From Spirosoma sp. KCTC 42546 (GTDB taxonomy: Bacteria; Bacteroidota; Bacteroidia; Cytophagales; Spirosomataceae): a stretch of 64,000 bases of DNA. Each line of letters starts with the position of its first letter. Position 1 is the stretch's first letter. The notes below the pieces were generated by a model. The model saw nothing but the letters and a program-made list of their open reading frames with translations, searched no databases and had not been told where the DNA came from. Both the position numbers and the translations under genes were made by a program. Where the stretch lies: contig NZ_CP041360.1 of the NCBI RefSeq assembly GCF_006965485.1, positions 5,870,501 to 5,934,500 of the forward strand, read 5' to 3'. Positions 9,796 through 17,387 of the stretch are shown here, in pieces.

Positions 9796-9923
9796 GTTCT
9801 CGCTTGGCTTCGCCGAGTGAGGGGTATATTTTTAACGGCCTCTGGCCGGTCAATGCAATTGCACTAAAACGGGCCAGAGGCCCTTGAACGAATAAACCTC
9901 ACTCGGCGTAGCCAAGCGAGAAC
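9796..9923. repeat. Nested inverted repeat, REP-like, copy 1
   Basis: Outer arms of 27 bp at 9796-9822 and 9897-9923 (core CTCGCTTGGCTTCGCCGAGT) pair with one mismatch. A second inverted repeat sits inside: GGCCTCTGGCC at 9837-9847 against GGCCAGAGGCC at 9872-9882. Each outer arm is itself partly self-complementary (GGCTTCGCC). Confidence 0.85.
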
Positions 9924-9952
9924 GGGGGATTCTTTTTGGTGTTGTTCTGGTG

Positions 9953-10036
9953 ATGTCAGTTTCTTAAAACTGACATGTGAGGTTTCTCAAAACCTATCGA
10001 GTCAGATTGGCACTAATCGAGGTTTTAAGAAACCTC
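9953..10036. repeat. Two tandem hairpins (ATGTCAGTTT / AAACTGACAT; GAGGTTT / AAACCTC)
   Basis: ATGTCAGTTT at 9953-9962 pairs with AAACTGACAT at 9967-9976. AGGTTT...AAAACCT follows at about 9980-9994, and GAGGTTTTAAGAAACCTC at 10019-10036 is another short hairpin. GAGGTTTCT (9979-9987) can alternatively pair with AGAAACCTC (10028-10036), so two mutually exclusive folds exist. Confidence 0.7.
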
Positions 10037-10043
10037 CCCGTTC

Positions 10044-10080
10044 CCCCGTTCTCACTCGGCGAAGCCAAGTGAGAACGGGG
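10044..10080. repeat. REP-like palindrome, copy 2
   Basis: A 37-bp near-perfect palindrome with arms CCCCGTTCTCACT and AGTGAGAACGGGG around a GGC/GCC inner stem. It shares the CACTCGGCG-AGCCAAG-GAGAACGGGG core with the outer arms of the repeat at 9796-9923, so it belongs to the same family. Confidence 0.85.
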
Positions 10081-10119
10081 AATCGCTAGAATCTAATCCA
10101 ACTCGATTCTGTAGATCAC

Positions 10120-10719
10120 TCAATAAAAAAACGTAATGAAGAATAAAAAATGGGACAGATCCTGCCAGTGATCGCGGAGGTTGTGCAGGGCATGCTGTAG
10201 GTAGTTCGCCACGACCTGTCGATTTACGCCCATCGCCGTAGCAATCTCTTCATAGCTGAGATTTTCGTAGTATTTGAGGTAGATGGCTTCCCGTTGCCGC
10301 TTGGGTAAGCGTTCGAGTGCCTGTTTCAGATACGCCTGCTTGTTCTGTTCGTTTTCGGCCTGTACATAGAGCGATTCGGGGTCGCTTAGCCAATCGGTTA
10401 GTACCTCCGACTGATCGACATCATCATGCTGACTATCCTGTTTTACCTGACGGAGTATATTGTTGCGTAAGGCAACGAAGAGGTATCCTTTTATCGACTG
10501 TAAAACCTGAATCGACTGTCGTTTCTCCCAGACAGTCAGGAACAAATCCTGAATACAATCCTGAATACAGGCATGATTCGTCGTCAGTTTCGTACCATAA
10601 TGAAATAAGGAGCGATAATACCGTTCTGCCAATGAACCCAACGCTTGTTTATCGCCCGCTTGTAGCTTAAGCCACAGTGTATCATCCGTTAAACTAATGT
10701 CAGTCGGTAAAGCAGACAT
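10120..10719 (-). CDS. ECF RNA polymerase sigma factor (FecI-like, Sus-locus type)
   Basis: Sigma-70 family factor of the extracytoplasmic class, 199 residues. Region 2 lies at about 25-95 (LAERYYRSLFHYGTKLT, QDLFLTVWEKRQSI) and region 4 at about 130-185 with the HTH NLSYEEIATAMGVNRQVVANY. Paired with the FecR gene downstream it should direct transcription of the SusC-SusD-ABC run when substrate engages SusC. The C terminus ends in an unusual hydrophobic tail (HFLFFITFFY). Confidence 0.95.
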   Translation of the reverse strand: MSALPTDISLTDDTLWLKLQAGDKQALGSLAERYYRSLFHYGTKLTTNHACIQDCIQDLFLTVWEKRQSIQVLQSIKGYLFVALRNNILRQVKQDSQHDDVDQSEVLTDWLSDPESLYVQAENEQNKQAYLKQALERLPKRQREAIYLKYYENLSYEEIATAMGVNRQVVANYLQHALHNLRDHWQDLSHFLFFITFFY

Positions 10720-10887
10720 AAATAGGTACCTCTCTTACTAATAGATCATAATATTACAATTAATTAACGGGAAAGTTTCAGACTACGCTATACAACTGCC
10801 GGAAAATCCGACGCATTGGTGGCGATCACAAAAACCAATTGGTTATACCCAACGTTACCCAGATGCGTATACGTACTCCCCACTCCG

Positions 10888-11949
10888 ATGCCAGTTCTGA
10901 TTAAGCCGACCCGTTTATTTTCTGATGAGTTATTGCAACACTACCGGCAACAGGGCGACGCACCCGCCGACGACGTCATTGCAGCTATCATTGCCGCAGA
11001 TGGCCCCGCCGGACTACGGGCGTTGATGCGCTGGCTGGCCGATACAGCTGATTTTTCGCTGGTGGAACAACATCCCGCGGTTCAGGTATTTTTTAGCGAA
11101 TACGCAAGTCTGCCCAGTTGGGCTAAACCAGATGCGATGCAGCGGGGCATGAACTTTTTCCAGAAAAACGCCCAACAGATTGGCCTCGTCTTGGGCTTCT
11201 TTTCACTCCCTTACTCCTACCTGGGCGCCCACGGAGCGCAGGTTTTGTGGTTAACCGAGCGCATTAAAAACGACACCGCCCGCCGATTGCAGGAAACCGG
11301 CGAATGGGTGTTTGCGGTCAACAATCCCAAAGAGTGGAAAACCGGCAACGCCATTGCCAGAATCCTGAAAATTCGCCTGATTCATGCCGGAGCCCGCTGG
11401 TTCTCGCTGCATTCGGGCCGATGGACGATGGACTGGGGCTATCCGGTTAATCAGGAAGATATGGCCGGAACGAATATTGCCTTCTCCTACATTGTGATAC
11501 TCGGCCTTCGCAAGCTGGCTGGACGGTCTATGTTCAATGCGGCAACGGAACAGGAAGAAGAAGATTACCTCCACCATATCAGCGTAGTCAACTACCTGAA
11601 TGGCGTTGTAGATGCGTTGCTTCCTCAAAACCTTCGGGAAGCGTTTATGCTTCATCAGGTCATTTCCCGGCGACAATTTGCCCCTTCCGAAGCAGGTGTA
11701 GGCCTTACCCGCTCGTTGCTGAATGCGATGGCCGACGTAGCAAATAACCCCCAGTTAACTAAACAAGAGTCAGCCAAAACCAAACGGAGCAACATCGGAA
11801 CGGATAGTATGCGGAACCTCGCAGCCGGTGAAATGCGTTTCTTCCTAGGCGATGACTATGCCGACTGGCTTGGGATTCCAACCGTATCCGTTGAGAAACG
11901 CCTGATTGGGTTGCTAAATAAGCTCCCCATTTTCCCGAATAAAGTGTAA
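10888..11949 (+). CDS. MpaB-family (DUF2236) oxygenase, latex-clearing-protein-like
   Basis: Member of the ER-bound oxygenase MpaB / rubber oxygenase Lcp family, heme-b proteins in the characterised cases. 353 residues from the ATG at 10888; the frame can extend to a TTG at 10816 but the added residues look non-coding. The family core is visible: GFFSLPYSYLGAHGAQVLWL (about 108-127), then ILKIRLIHAGARWF (about 158-171), with the conserved R..HA..R heme-pocket residues, followed by the GTNIAFSYIVILGLRKL helix. No signal peptide. Divergent from the sigma gene with a 170-bp shared upstream region. Native substrate unknown. Confidence 0.85.
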   Translation: MPVLIKPTRLFSDELLQHYRQQGDAPADDVIAAIIAADGPAGLRALMRWLADTADFSLVEQHPAVQVFFSEYASLPSWAKPDAMQRGMNFFQKNAQQIGLVLGFFSLPYSYLGAHGAQVLWLTERIKNDTARRLQETGEWVFAVNNPKEWKTGNAIARILKIRLIHAGARWFSLHSGRWTMDWGYPVNQEDMAGTNIAFSYIVILGLRKLAGRSMFNAATEQEEEDYLHHISVVNYLNGVVDALLPQNLREAFMLHQVISRRQFAPSEAGVGLTRSLLNAMADVANNPQLTKQESAKTKRSNIGTDSMRNLAAGEMRFFLGDDYADWLGIPTVSVEKRLIGLLNKLPIFPNKV

Positions 11950-11960
11950 GAAGCCGTCTA

Positions 11961-12034
11961 AAAACCCCTAAATCCCCTGAAGGGGACTTTATCTAAGAGT
12001 GAGCAAAGTCCCCTTCAGGGGATTTAGGGGTTTT
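11961..12034. repeat. Perfect 30-bp-arm palindrome between mpaB-like gene and mnmE
   Basis: Arms 11961-11990 and 12005-12034 (AAAACCCCTAAATCCCCTGA onward) are perfectly complementary around a 14-nt loop. It lies just after the oxygenase stop codon and could terminate transcription, although the sequence has the look of a dispersed genome repeat: inner CCCCTGAAGGGG and outer CCCCTAAATCCCC blocks. Confidence 0.85.
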
Positions 12035-12107
12035 AGCCTGATTAGGAATTAATTTTCAGACAGTTTCTAATGTTTATAGTATAAGCTACAAACTACAAAC
12101 TACAAAC

Positions 12108-13499
12108 TTGTTTCAGTTAGAACCCATTGCCGCCCTTGCCACCGCGCCGGGCATTGGTGCCATTGCCGTTATCCGCGTATCGGGCGAGGGTGCCATTGAG
12201 ATCACCAACCGTATTTTCCGGGGTAAAGACCTCACCCAACAGGCTAGCCATACTGCCCATTTCGGCACCTTGAGGAATCGACCTGACGCGTCGGGTACCG
12301 AAAGCATCATCGACGAAGTGCTGGTAACGGTTTTCCGGGCACCTAAGTCCTTCACCAAAGAAGATGTGGTCGAGATTTCGTGTCATGGGTCGGAGTTTAT
12401 CAGTCAGCAGATTCTGCGTCGGCTTACGCAGGAAGGGGCCCGACTGGCTAAACCAGGCGAGTTCACCCAGCGCGCTTTCCTGAACGGCCAGTTCGATCTG
12501 GTTCAGGCCGAAGCCGTAGCCGACCTCATTGCGTCGGACTCCGATGCCAGTCACCGGGCCGCCCTGAACCAGTTGCGGGGGGGATTCTCGAAGCGGTTGA
12601 AAGAACTGCGTCAGCAACTCATTGATTTTGTGGCTTTAGTAGAACTGGAACTGGATTTCGGCGAAGAAGACGTAGAGTTTGCCCACCGCGACCGGCTCCG
12701 GCAATTGATGCTCGATATCCGGCGGGTGCTCCATCCGCTGATCGACTCCTTCTCAACCGGAAACGCCATTAAAAACGGCGTACCTACGGTAATTGTCGGC
12801 AAACCCAATGCGGGCAAATCGACCCTACTGAATGCGCTGTTGAACGAAGAGAAAGCCATCGTTTCTGATATTCCCGGCACTACCCGGGATGTTATTGAAG
12901 ACGAATTATTCATCAACGGCATCCGCTTCCGGCTGATCGACACAGCCGGTTTACGCCAGGCCACCGACAGGATCGAAGCTATCGGTATTGAGCGAACTCA
13001 ACAGAAAATGCGCGATGCGGCTCTGGTCGTTTATTTGTTCGATGGCAAGAATATTGAACCTAATGAACTACAGCTAGCCGTTACGGAAGTACGCGAATCG
13101 GGTAAGCCTTACCTGCTCGTCGGAAATAAACTGGATGCGATTACGGATCAGAAACGCCTGGCCTTAGAAGATATACTGGGAGAAACGGTCGTCTGGATTT
13201 CGGCTGCGAAACAAACGCATTTAGAGGAACTGAAATCTGCCCTTTCGGCCCGTGTACTGACCGATGCCGCCGTCCAAACGGGCAGTGCCGTCGTGACCAA
13301 CGCCCGCCACTACGAACACCTCACCGCCACCGATGAGGCCCTCGCCCGTGCCATTGCCGGGCTGGATTCGAACGTAACCCCCGATTGGTTAGCCATGGAT
13401 CTACGCGTTGCATTACAACATCTGGGTGAGATAACCGGCGAAATTACAACAGACGATTTATTAGAGTCGATTTTTAGTAAGTTCTGTATTGGAAAGTAA
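12108..13499 (+). CDS. mnmE: tRNA modification GTPase MnmE (TrmE)
   Basis: With MnmG this GTPase installs the 5-carboxymethylaminomethyl group on U34 of tRNAs reading split boxes. 463 residues. The N-terminal tetrahydrofolate-binding domain begins IAALATAPGIGAIAVIRVSG; the G domain has G1 GKPNAGKS at 231-238, a G2 GTTR at 257-260, G3 DTAG at 278-281 and G4 NKLD; the C terminus ends with the universal CIGK. The only workable start is TTG at 12108; an ATG at 12070 is out of frame. No strong ribosome-binding site is seen, which is normal in this phylum. Confidence 0.98.
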   Translation: MFQLEPIAALATAPGIGAIAVIRVSGEGAIEITNRIFRGKDLTQQASHTAHFGTLRNRPDASGTESIIDEVLVTVFRAPKSFTKEDVVEISCHGSEFISQQILRRLTQEGARLAKPGEFTQRAFLNGQFDLVQAEAVADLIASDSDASHRAALNQLRGGFSKRLKELRQQLIDFVALVELELDFGEEDVEFAHRDRLRQLMLDIRRVLHPLIDSFSTGNAIKNGVPTVIVGKPNAGKSTLLNALLNEEKAIVSDIPGTTRDVIEDELFINGIRFRLIDTAGLRQATDRIEAIGIERTQQKMRDAALVVYLFDGKNIEPNELQLAVTEVRESGKPYLLVGNKLDAITDQKRLALEDILGETVVWISAAKQTHLEELKSALSARVLTDAAVQTGSAVVTNARHYEHLTATDEALARAIAGLDSNVTPDWLAMDLRVALQHLGEITGEITTDDLLESIFSKFCIGK

Positions 13500-13543
13500 C
13501 CACACTGAACAACCTTTTTGCATCATACCACTAAACAGTACCT

Positions 13544-13570
13544 AAAGCCCTGAAAATGGGCTTTTTCTAT
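13544..13570 (+). terminator. Intrinsic terminator after mnmE
   Basis: Stem AAAGCCC (13544-13550) and GGGCTTT (13558-13564), loop TGAAAAT, followed by TTCTAT. It marks the end of the mnmE transcript and of clearly core chromosome. Confidence 0.8.
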
Positions 13571-13646
13571 GCCTAATACTACTGATTTAGTGAGTGATAG
13601 TGCTAGTTTGTTAAGTAAATATTTGTACCTTCGTTGTACCTCATTA

Positions 13647-13676
13647 GCGGGTTTCCTATAGAATCCCGTTTTTTAG
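13647..13676 (+). terminator. Hairpin with T run, left border of the accessory region
   Basis: GCGGGTTTC pairs with GAATCCCG (one mismatch) and is followed by six T. No gene ends just upstream, so it may terminate a short transcript entering from the left or insulate the mobile region. Confidence 0.5.
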
Positions 13677-13695
13677 GCGAGATAATGGCACAAAC

Positions 13696-13729
13696 TGACA
13701 CACTAGCACACATTGAGTCATTGAGTTAA
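13696..13729. repeat. Degenerate 8-bp-period motif upstream of first accessory gene
   Basis: TGACACAC and TAGCACAC are adjacent (13696-13711), followed after two bases by TGAGTCAT and TGAGTTAA (13714-13729). The TGA-led, 8-bp spacing resembles the iterons at 19392-21751 but the match is loose. It would be in the right place to control the HTH-integrase operon. Confidence 0.35.
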
Positions 13730-13742
13730 CACGGCCTGACAT

Positions 13743-14309
13743 ATGAGTTCAAACATACGCATCATCCGTATCTGTCAGCAATGCGGCAACGAGTTTGAAG
13801 CACGTAAGACAACGTCTAAAACGTGTAGCGATAACTGCGCCAAGAAAGCTTATAAAGCACGTCAGAGGTCAACAAATGTCCAGACGAGTGCTGAGCAGAC
13901 GTTGCAGATAAAACTGAAACCTATCGAAGACATAAAGGCGCAGGAGTTTCTGACAGTTAATGAATCGGCAATGCTTATTCGTATCAGTCGGCGTAGTCTG
14001 TACCGGCTCAATGAACGGGGTGAACTACCCTTTGTCAAACTCAACCGCCGTACCGTTATCCGCCGTTCGGACATTGACCGTCTGTTTGATCGTCCAGCCG
14101 AGCTAATGGAGAAAAGCCGTCCGGAACCGGTTGCATTGGCAGACTGCTACACCATGAAGGAAATACGAGAGAAATACGATATATCTGAAAAAGCACTCTA
14201 CGAGCTTATTCATCGGCATGAGATTCCTAAGCAGTATAGCAGTATCTATGCATATGTGCCTAAATACAGAATCGACCAGTTGCTATCTAATCCTTCAAAC
14301 CTATCATGA
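13743..14309 (+). CDS. Zinc-ribbon and tandem HTH (excisionase-like) DNA-binding protein
   Basis: 188 residues. N-terminal CxxC...CxxxC cluster (Cys11, Cys14, Cys28, Cys32) suggests a small zinc ribbon. Two MerR/excisionase-type HTH_17 motifs follow: about residues 75-117 (FLTVNESAMLIRISRRSLYR) and about 137-186 (YTMKEIREKYDISEKALYEL). It overlaps the integrase gene by 4 bp (ATGA), so the two are translationally coupled and this protein is the likely directionality factor or regulator of that recombinase. The doubled HTH is a little unusual; most Xis proteins have one. Confidence 0.8.
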   Translation: MSSNIRIIRICQQCGNEFEARKTTSKTCSDNCAKKAYKARQRSTNVQTSAEQTLQIKLKPIEDIKAQEFLTVNESAMLIRISRRSLYRLNERGELPFVKLNRRTVIRRSDIDRLFDRPAELMEKSRPEPVALADCYTMKEIREKYDISEKALYELIHRHEIPKQYSSIYAYVPKYRIDQLLSNPSNLS

Positions 14310-15418
14310 TTAAGGTCAAAGTACGAAAGAAGCCAATCAGTAACGGGCGAACCAGTCTGTATTTAGATTACTATCCGGCTATCCCCCACCCTGACACAGG
14401 TAAACCTACCCGGCGAGAATTCTTGGGCGTTTATCTTTTTAACCGGCCAAAAACGCCAGCCGATAAGGAACAGAATGCTGAATCGCTGGCACTAGCTGAA
14501 AACATCCGGGCTAAGCGGCAGATCGAGGTTCAAAGTGGAGCCTATGGGTTTCTATCCAAAAAGAACCTCAATATCTGCTTTGTGGCTTATTGTGAAGGGC
14601 TGGCAGCATCACGAACTGGCAGTAATAAAGACGGTTGGGATAGTGCCTTGAATTACCTACGCGATTTTACAGGCGGAACACTCAAACTATCCGACTTAAC
14701 CCAGAAGAAATGCCGGGACTACCGAGCGTATTTAATGGAAGCTCCAAGCCAGCGAAACGGCGAACCATTAGCCATAAATTCAACGGTTGGGTATTTTAAC
14801 AAATTTAAAGCGGCTTTGAAACAGGCGTTCAAGGACGGATTAATCAGCACCGATTTGAACGCTAAAGTGGAGAGCATCAAGCCTGAAGAAACCCGGCGCG
14901 AATACCTGACTTTAGCTGAATTACAAACCCTTGCCAAAACAGACTTACAGTCGATGCCTGTACTCAAACAAGCGGCATTGTTTTCGGCTCTGACTGGCTT
15001 ACGTTACTCTGACATTGAAGCCCTGACCTGGGATCAGATCCGGTATGATCCTGCAAACGGTTATACAATTGATTTCCGACAGGAGAAAACAGATGGAGTC
15101 GAGTATATGCCCGTTTCCGAACTGGCTGTTTCGTTATTAGGCGAACGATTAGAAGCTAGTCATCCTGTATTACCTGGCTTATCTTATTCGGCTCATTGGA
15201 ACAAGATCTTAAAACAGTGGGTGAAAGATGCTGGAATCACCAAGCCAATTACGTTTCACAGTTTTCGCCATACTTTCGCTACACTTCAATTATCACTTGG
15301 TACGGATATATATACCATATCGAAAATGCTTGGACACCGCGACCTAAAGACTACGCAGGTATATGCAAAAATTGTAGATCAGTCAAAACGGGATGCTGCC
15401 GACCGCATAAAGTTATGA
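14306..15418 (+). CDS. Tyrosine-type site-specific recombinase (integrase) 1
   Basis: 370-residue phage/conjugative-element type integrase. N-terminal arm-binding region (about 1-85), SAM-like core-binding domain (about 88-190), catalytic domain (about 200-368). Catalytic residues are visible: Arg in TGLRYSDIEAL, His-x-x-Arg in TFHSFRHTFA, His in LGHRDLKTTQ and nucleophile Tyr in QVYAKIVD. Intact. It sits about 0.8 kb from mnmE, at the left end of the accessory region, and overlaps both neighbours, so the three genes read as one operon. Confidence 0.95.
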   Translation: MIKVKVRKKPISNGRTSLYLDYYPAIPHPDTGKPTRREFLGVYLFNRPKTPADKEQNAESLALAENIRAKRQIEVQSGAYGFLSKKNLNICFVAYCEGLAASRTGSNKDGWDSALNYLRDFTGGTLKLSDLTQKKCRDYRAYLMEAPSQRNGEPLAINSTVGYFNKFKAALKQAFKDGLISTDLNAKVESIKPEETRREYLTLAELQTLAKTDLQSMPVLKQAALFSALTGLRYSDIEALTWDQIRYDPANGYTIDFRQEKTDGVEYMPVSELAVSLLGERLEASHPVLPGLSYSAHWNKILKQWVKDAGITKPITFHSFRHTFATLQLSLGTDIYTISKMLGHRDLKTTQVYAKIVDQSKRDAADRIKL

Positions 15419-16587
15419 TGCATTTCAACAAGTTCTACGAAGAATTACGAACCATTGATTACGGATTATTATGCGTTGACCTTTACCATCTAGCTGAACT
15501 CCCCCTGATATCTAAACCTCCTCAAGCCGCAGAGTCTAATAAGTGGGCTAGTGGATATAAGGAGGGAAGTTTAGAAGATCAGAATTGGGCTATTGATAAA
15601 CTAAGAGAAATTAGCCAACAGAGCCCTCACCAATTTCAATGGGGTTCATTGGAATTTGACAAATCGAATTTAGAAGAAGTAACCGAGGACTGGTGGAATG
15701 CGGTATGGATAAAGTATTTTGATATGAATTTTGATTTAGCATATTTCCACACTGCGTTTGACAATAAATGGATAGATAGGACACCAGGCCTAATGCAGAT
15801 TGAAGAACCGATGTCTGATCTTTTACCCTTACAGTCGGACAAAATTCAAGTTTACTTAAATCGGCTCGTCAATTTGGCTAGTAAATTAGCTGATAGTTCA
15901 TCGGCACTTTGGTCTAATTTAAGAGAAATTCCCTACTTCCCAGGAGAACCCCTTTGGATATCACTCCGTCATTTCGAGCTATTCCATCGTTATATATCGA
16001 AGAATTTTAACACAATTAACTATCCACCTTTCGGCAAAATAAACAAATTGTATTTTGGCCGAGATTTTCTGGATAGGTACGATATACTGATATTCAGAAA
16101 GGTTGAATTGATTTACTTTTTCATTTCAGAAATAAATACACTAACGGGCGTTTTACCAAGGATTGAAAATAGTGCAAAGGACAGTTCAGAGGAAAAGACT
16201 GACAATAAATTTAATGATATGCCTCTATCAGAGGTCAAACAGTGGTTTATGCAGTTGGCAACGAGGACAAATAAGGATGGTCAACACTTTTTGACAGAAG
16301 ACCAGGTTTGGCAATTTATCAACCGGGCTTTTTTGAAAAATAAGCCTGATTCCAAAAAATTAAAGGTAAATTATGGGCGAGACGGCAAATGGAATTTTGT
16401 CAGATTATTCTTTGACTACTATTGGCATTGCACTACTACTAGAAGAGATAATTTGAATCCATTAGACGAAAGACCCAACATACGTAACGAGTACATAAAA
16501 CTACTTACGGATAATTTTGAGGGTTTCAATTTTGATGAAGTGAAGAAAAATTTCAGTAAGAAAATTGGGCCAGCATGGATAATATAA
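15415..16587 (+). CDS. Orphan hypothetical protein, AT-rich cargo coupled to integrase 1
   Basis: 390 residues from the ATG at 15415, which overlaps the integrase stop as ATGA; a second ATG follows at 15418. The frame remains open back to 15196 inside the integrase, but that part is a shadow. I recognise no family. It is acidic to neutral, rich in Trp, Phe and Tyr, has no signal peptide or clear membrane helix, and carries a charged linker near residues 250-272. Base composition is visibly more AT-rich than mnmE or the Sus locus. Sitting behind an integrase is typical of cargo genes, including defence genes, but no defence domain can be shown. Confidence 0.75.
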   Translation: MMHFNKFYEELRTIDYGLLCVDLYHLAELPLISKPPQAAESNKWASGYKEGSLEDQNWAIDKLREISQQSPHQFQWGSLEFDKSNLEEVTEDWWNAVWIKYFDMNFDLAYFHTAFDNKWIDRTPGLMQIEEPMSDLLPLQSDKIQVYLNRLVNLASKLADSSSALWSNLREIPYFPGEPLWISLRHFELFHRYISKNFNTINYPPFGKINKLYFGRDFLDRYDILIFRKVELIYFFISEINTLTGVLPRIENSAKDSSEEKTDNKFNDMPLSEVKQWFMQLATRTNKDGQHFLTEDQVWQFINRAFLKNKPDSKKLKVNYGRDGKWNFVRLFFDYYWHCTTTRRDNLNPLDERPNIRNEYIKLLTDNFEGFNFDEVKKNFSKKIGPAWII

Positions 16588-16595
16588 CCTAACTC

Positions 16596-16646
16596 TTACT
16601 TCATTTCTTACTTACGTTACTTCATTTCTTACTTGACTTACTTGCC
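16596..16646. repeat. 21-bp direct repeat
   Basis: TTACTTCATTTCTTACTT occurs at 16596-16613 and 16617-16634, separated by ACG and GAC to give a 21-bp period, with a third partial unit TTACTTGCC at 16638-16646. It begins 8 bp after the orphan gene stop and precedes the next HTH gene. Confidence 0.8.
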
Positions 16647-16710
16647 CAAAATATCATACTCAATAAACCAGTAATGTTGTTCAACGCTTCAAAAACGCGT
16701 GTTGAGCAAT

Positions 16711-17103
16711 ATGCAAAGTACTCCTATTACCTTCGATCAACTTCCCACAGCGGTCTATGAGTTAGGACGCAAAGTTGACGACTTGACTGGCTTATTGAAA
16801 GCAATGACCAGCCAGCAAATCCCTTCCCCTGACCGCTGGTTCGCTATTGAGGAACTTAGTGAGTATTTACCGGGGCGCCCAGCCGTAACAACTCTGTACG
16901 GAAAAGTTCAACGGCGAGAAATTCCATTTTCACGAAATGGTAAACGATTAGTATTTCGGCAATCCGAAATTGATGCTTGGCTACAAAAGGATCGCGTCAA
17001 AACAGCTACTGAACTAGATTCATTGGCAGAGCAACACTTACTCAAAAAATCTTCTTCGCACAAACTCAACAAGCAGGATCAGAAAGGAGGGCAGCTATTA
17101 TGA
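16711..17103 (+). CDS. Excisionase-family HTH DNA-binding protein
   Basis: 130 residues from the ATG at 16711; a GTG at 16699 would add four residues. After a short helical N terminus (TAVYELGRKVDDLTGLL) comes an HTH_17 domain at about 43-97 (WFAIEELSEYLPGRPAVTTL, then RREIPFSRNGKRLVFRQSEI), the usual layout of Bacteroidota mobile-element Xis-like proteins. Its stop overlaps the next start by 4 bp. It probably helps recombination or controls the replication genes downstream. Confidence 0.8.
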   Translation: MQSTPITFDQLPTAVYELGRKVDDLTGLLKAMTSQQIPSPDRWFAIEELSEYLPGRPAVTTLYGKVQRREIPFSRNGKRLVFRQSEIDAWLQKDRVKTATELDSLAEQHLLKKSSSHKLNKQDQKGGQLL

Positions 17104-17351
17104 CCCTCTTCGATATAGCCTCTACTATCCGGAAGTTCGGCGGTGAAGTCTGGTTTGTTCAACATGGCCCATCCGGGATTATCCTTCGTTCTTCACTTGC
17201 AGGTCGACAACTGCGCATCGGCGTTCCACGACCTGGAGATACACCTGCTCCTTTTCCTGAGGAGAAGAATTCAGAACTGCTAACACCCAAAGATTTATCA
17301 GTCCTGACGCAATGGCTCACCGGATTCATTCAGTCACAAAAAAAAGGGTAG
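17100..17351 (+). CDS. Small hypothetical protein, mobile-element accessory
   Basis: 83 residues, start overlapping the preceding HTH gene (ATGA), so a real co-translated cistron. No recognised domain. The sequence alternates short beta-like stretches (EVWFVQHGPSGIILRSS) and ends with a helix rich in Gln and Lys. It precedes the primase-like gene by 36 bp, separated by a hairpin that includes its stop codon. Confidence 0.65.
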   Translation: MTLFDIASTIRKFGGEVWFVQHGPSGIILRSSLAGRQLRIGVPRPGDTPAPFPEEKNSELLTPKDLSVLTQWLTGFIQSQKKG

Positions 17352-17373
17352 CCCCTCGACCGGCTACCCTCTC
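17346..17373 (+). terminator. Hairpin overlapping stop of small gene
   Basis: GGGTAGCC (17346-17353) pairs with GGCTACCC (17362-17369), loop CCTCGACC, then TCTCTT. It may attenuate read-through into the primase-like gene that starts 15 bp later. Confidence 0.6.
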
Positions 17374-17387
17374 TTAATCATGCGTTT

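Larger units (their letters stand above)
9676..10119. other. Gene-free, palindrome-rich spacer between sigma and FecR genes
   Basis: A 444-bp space without a convincing reading frame, inside what should be one regulatory unit. It carries five inverted repeats in 300 bp, listed as separate repeat entries. No clear promoter motif was found. Confidence 0.7.

Noticed and set aside
15196..15414. Upstream extension of the orphan gene inside integrase 1
   Set aside because: It lies wholly within the catalytic end of the integrase in another frame; the ATGA overlap at 15415 is the natural start.
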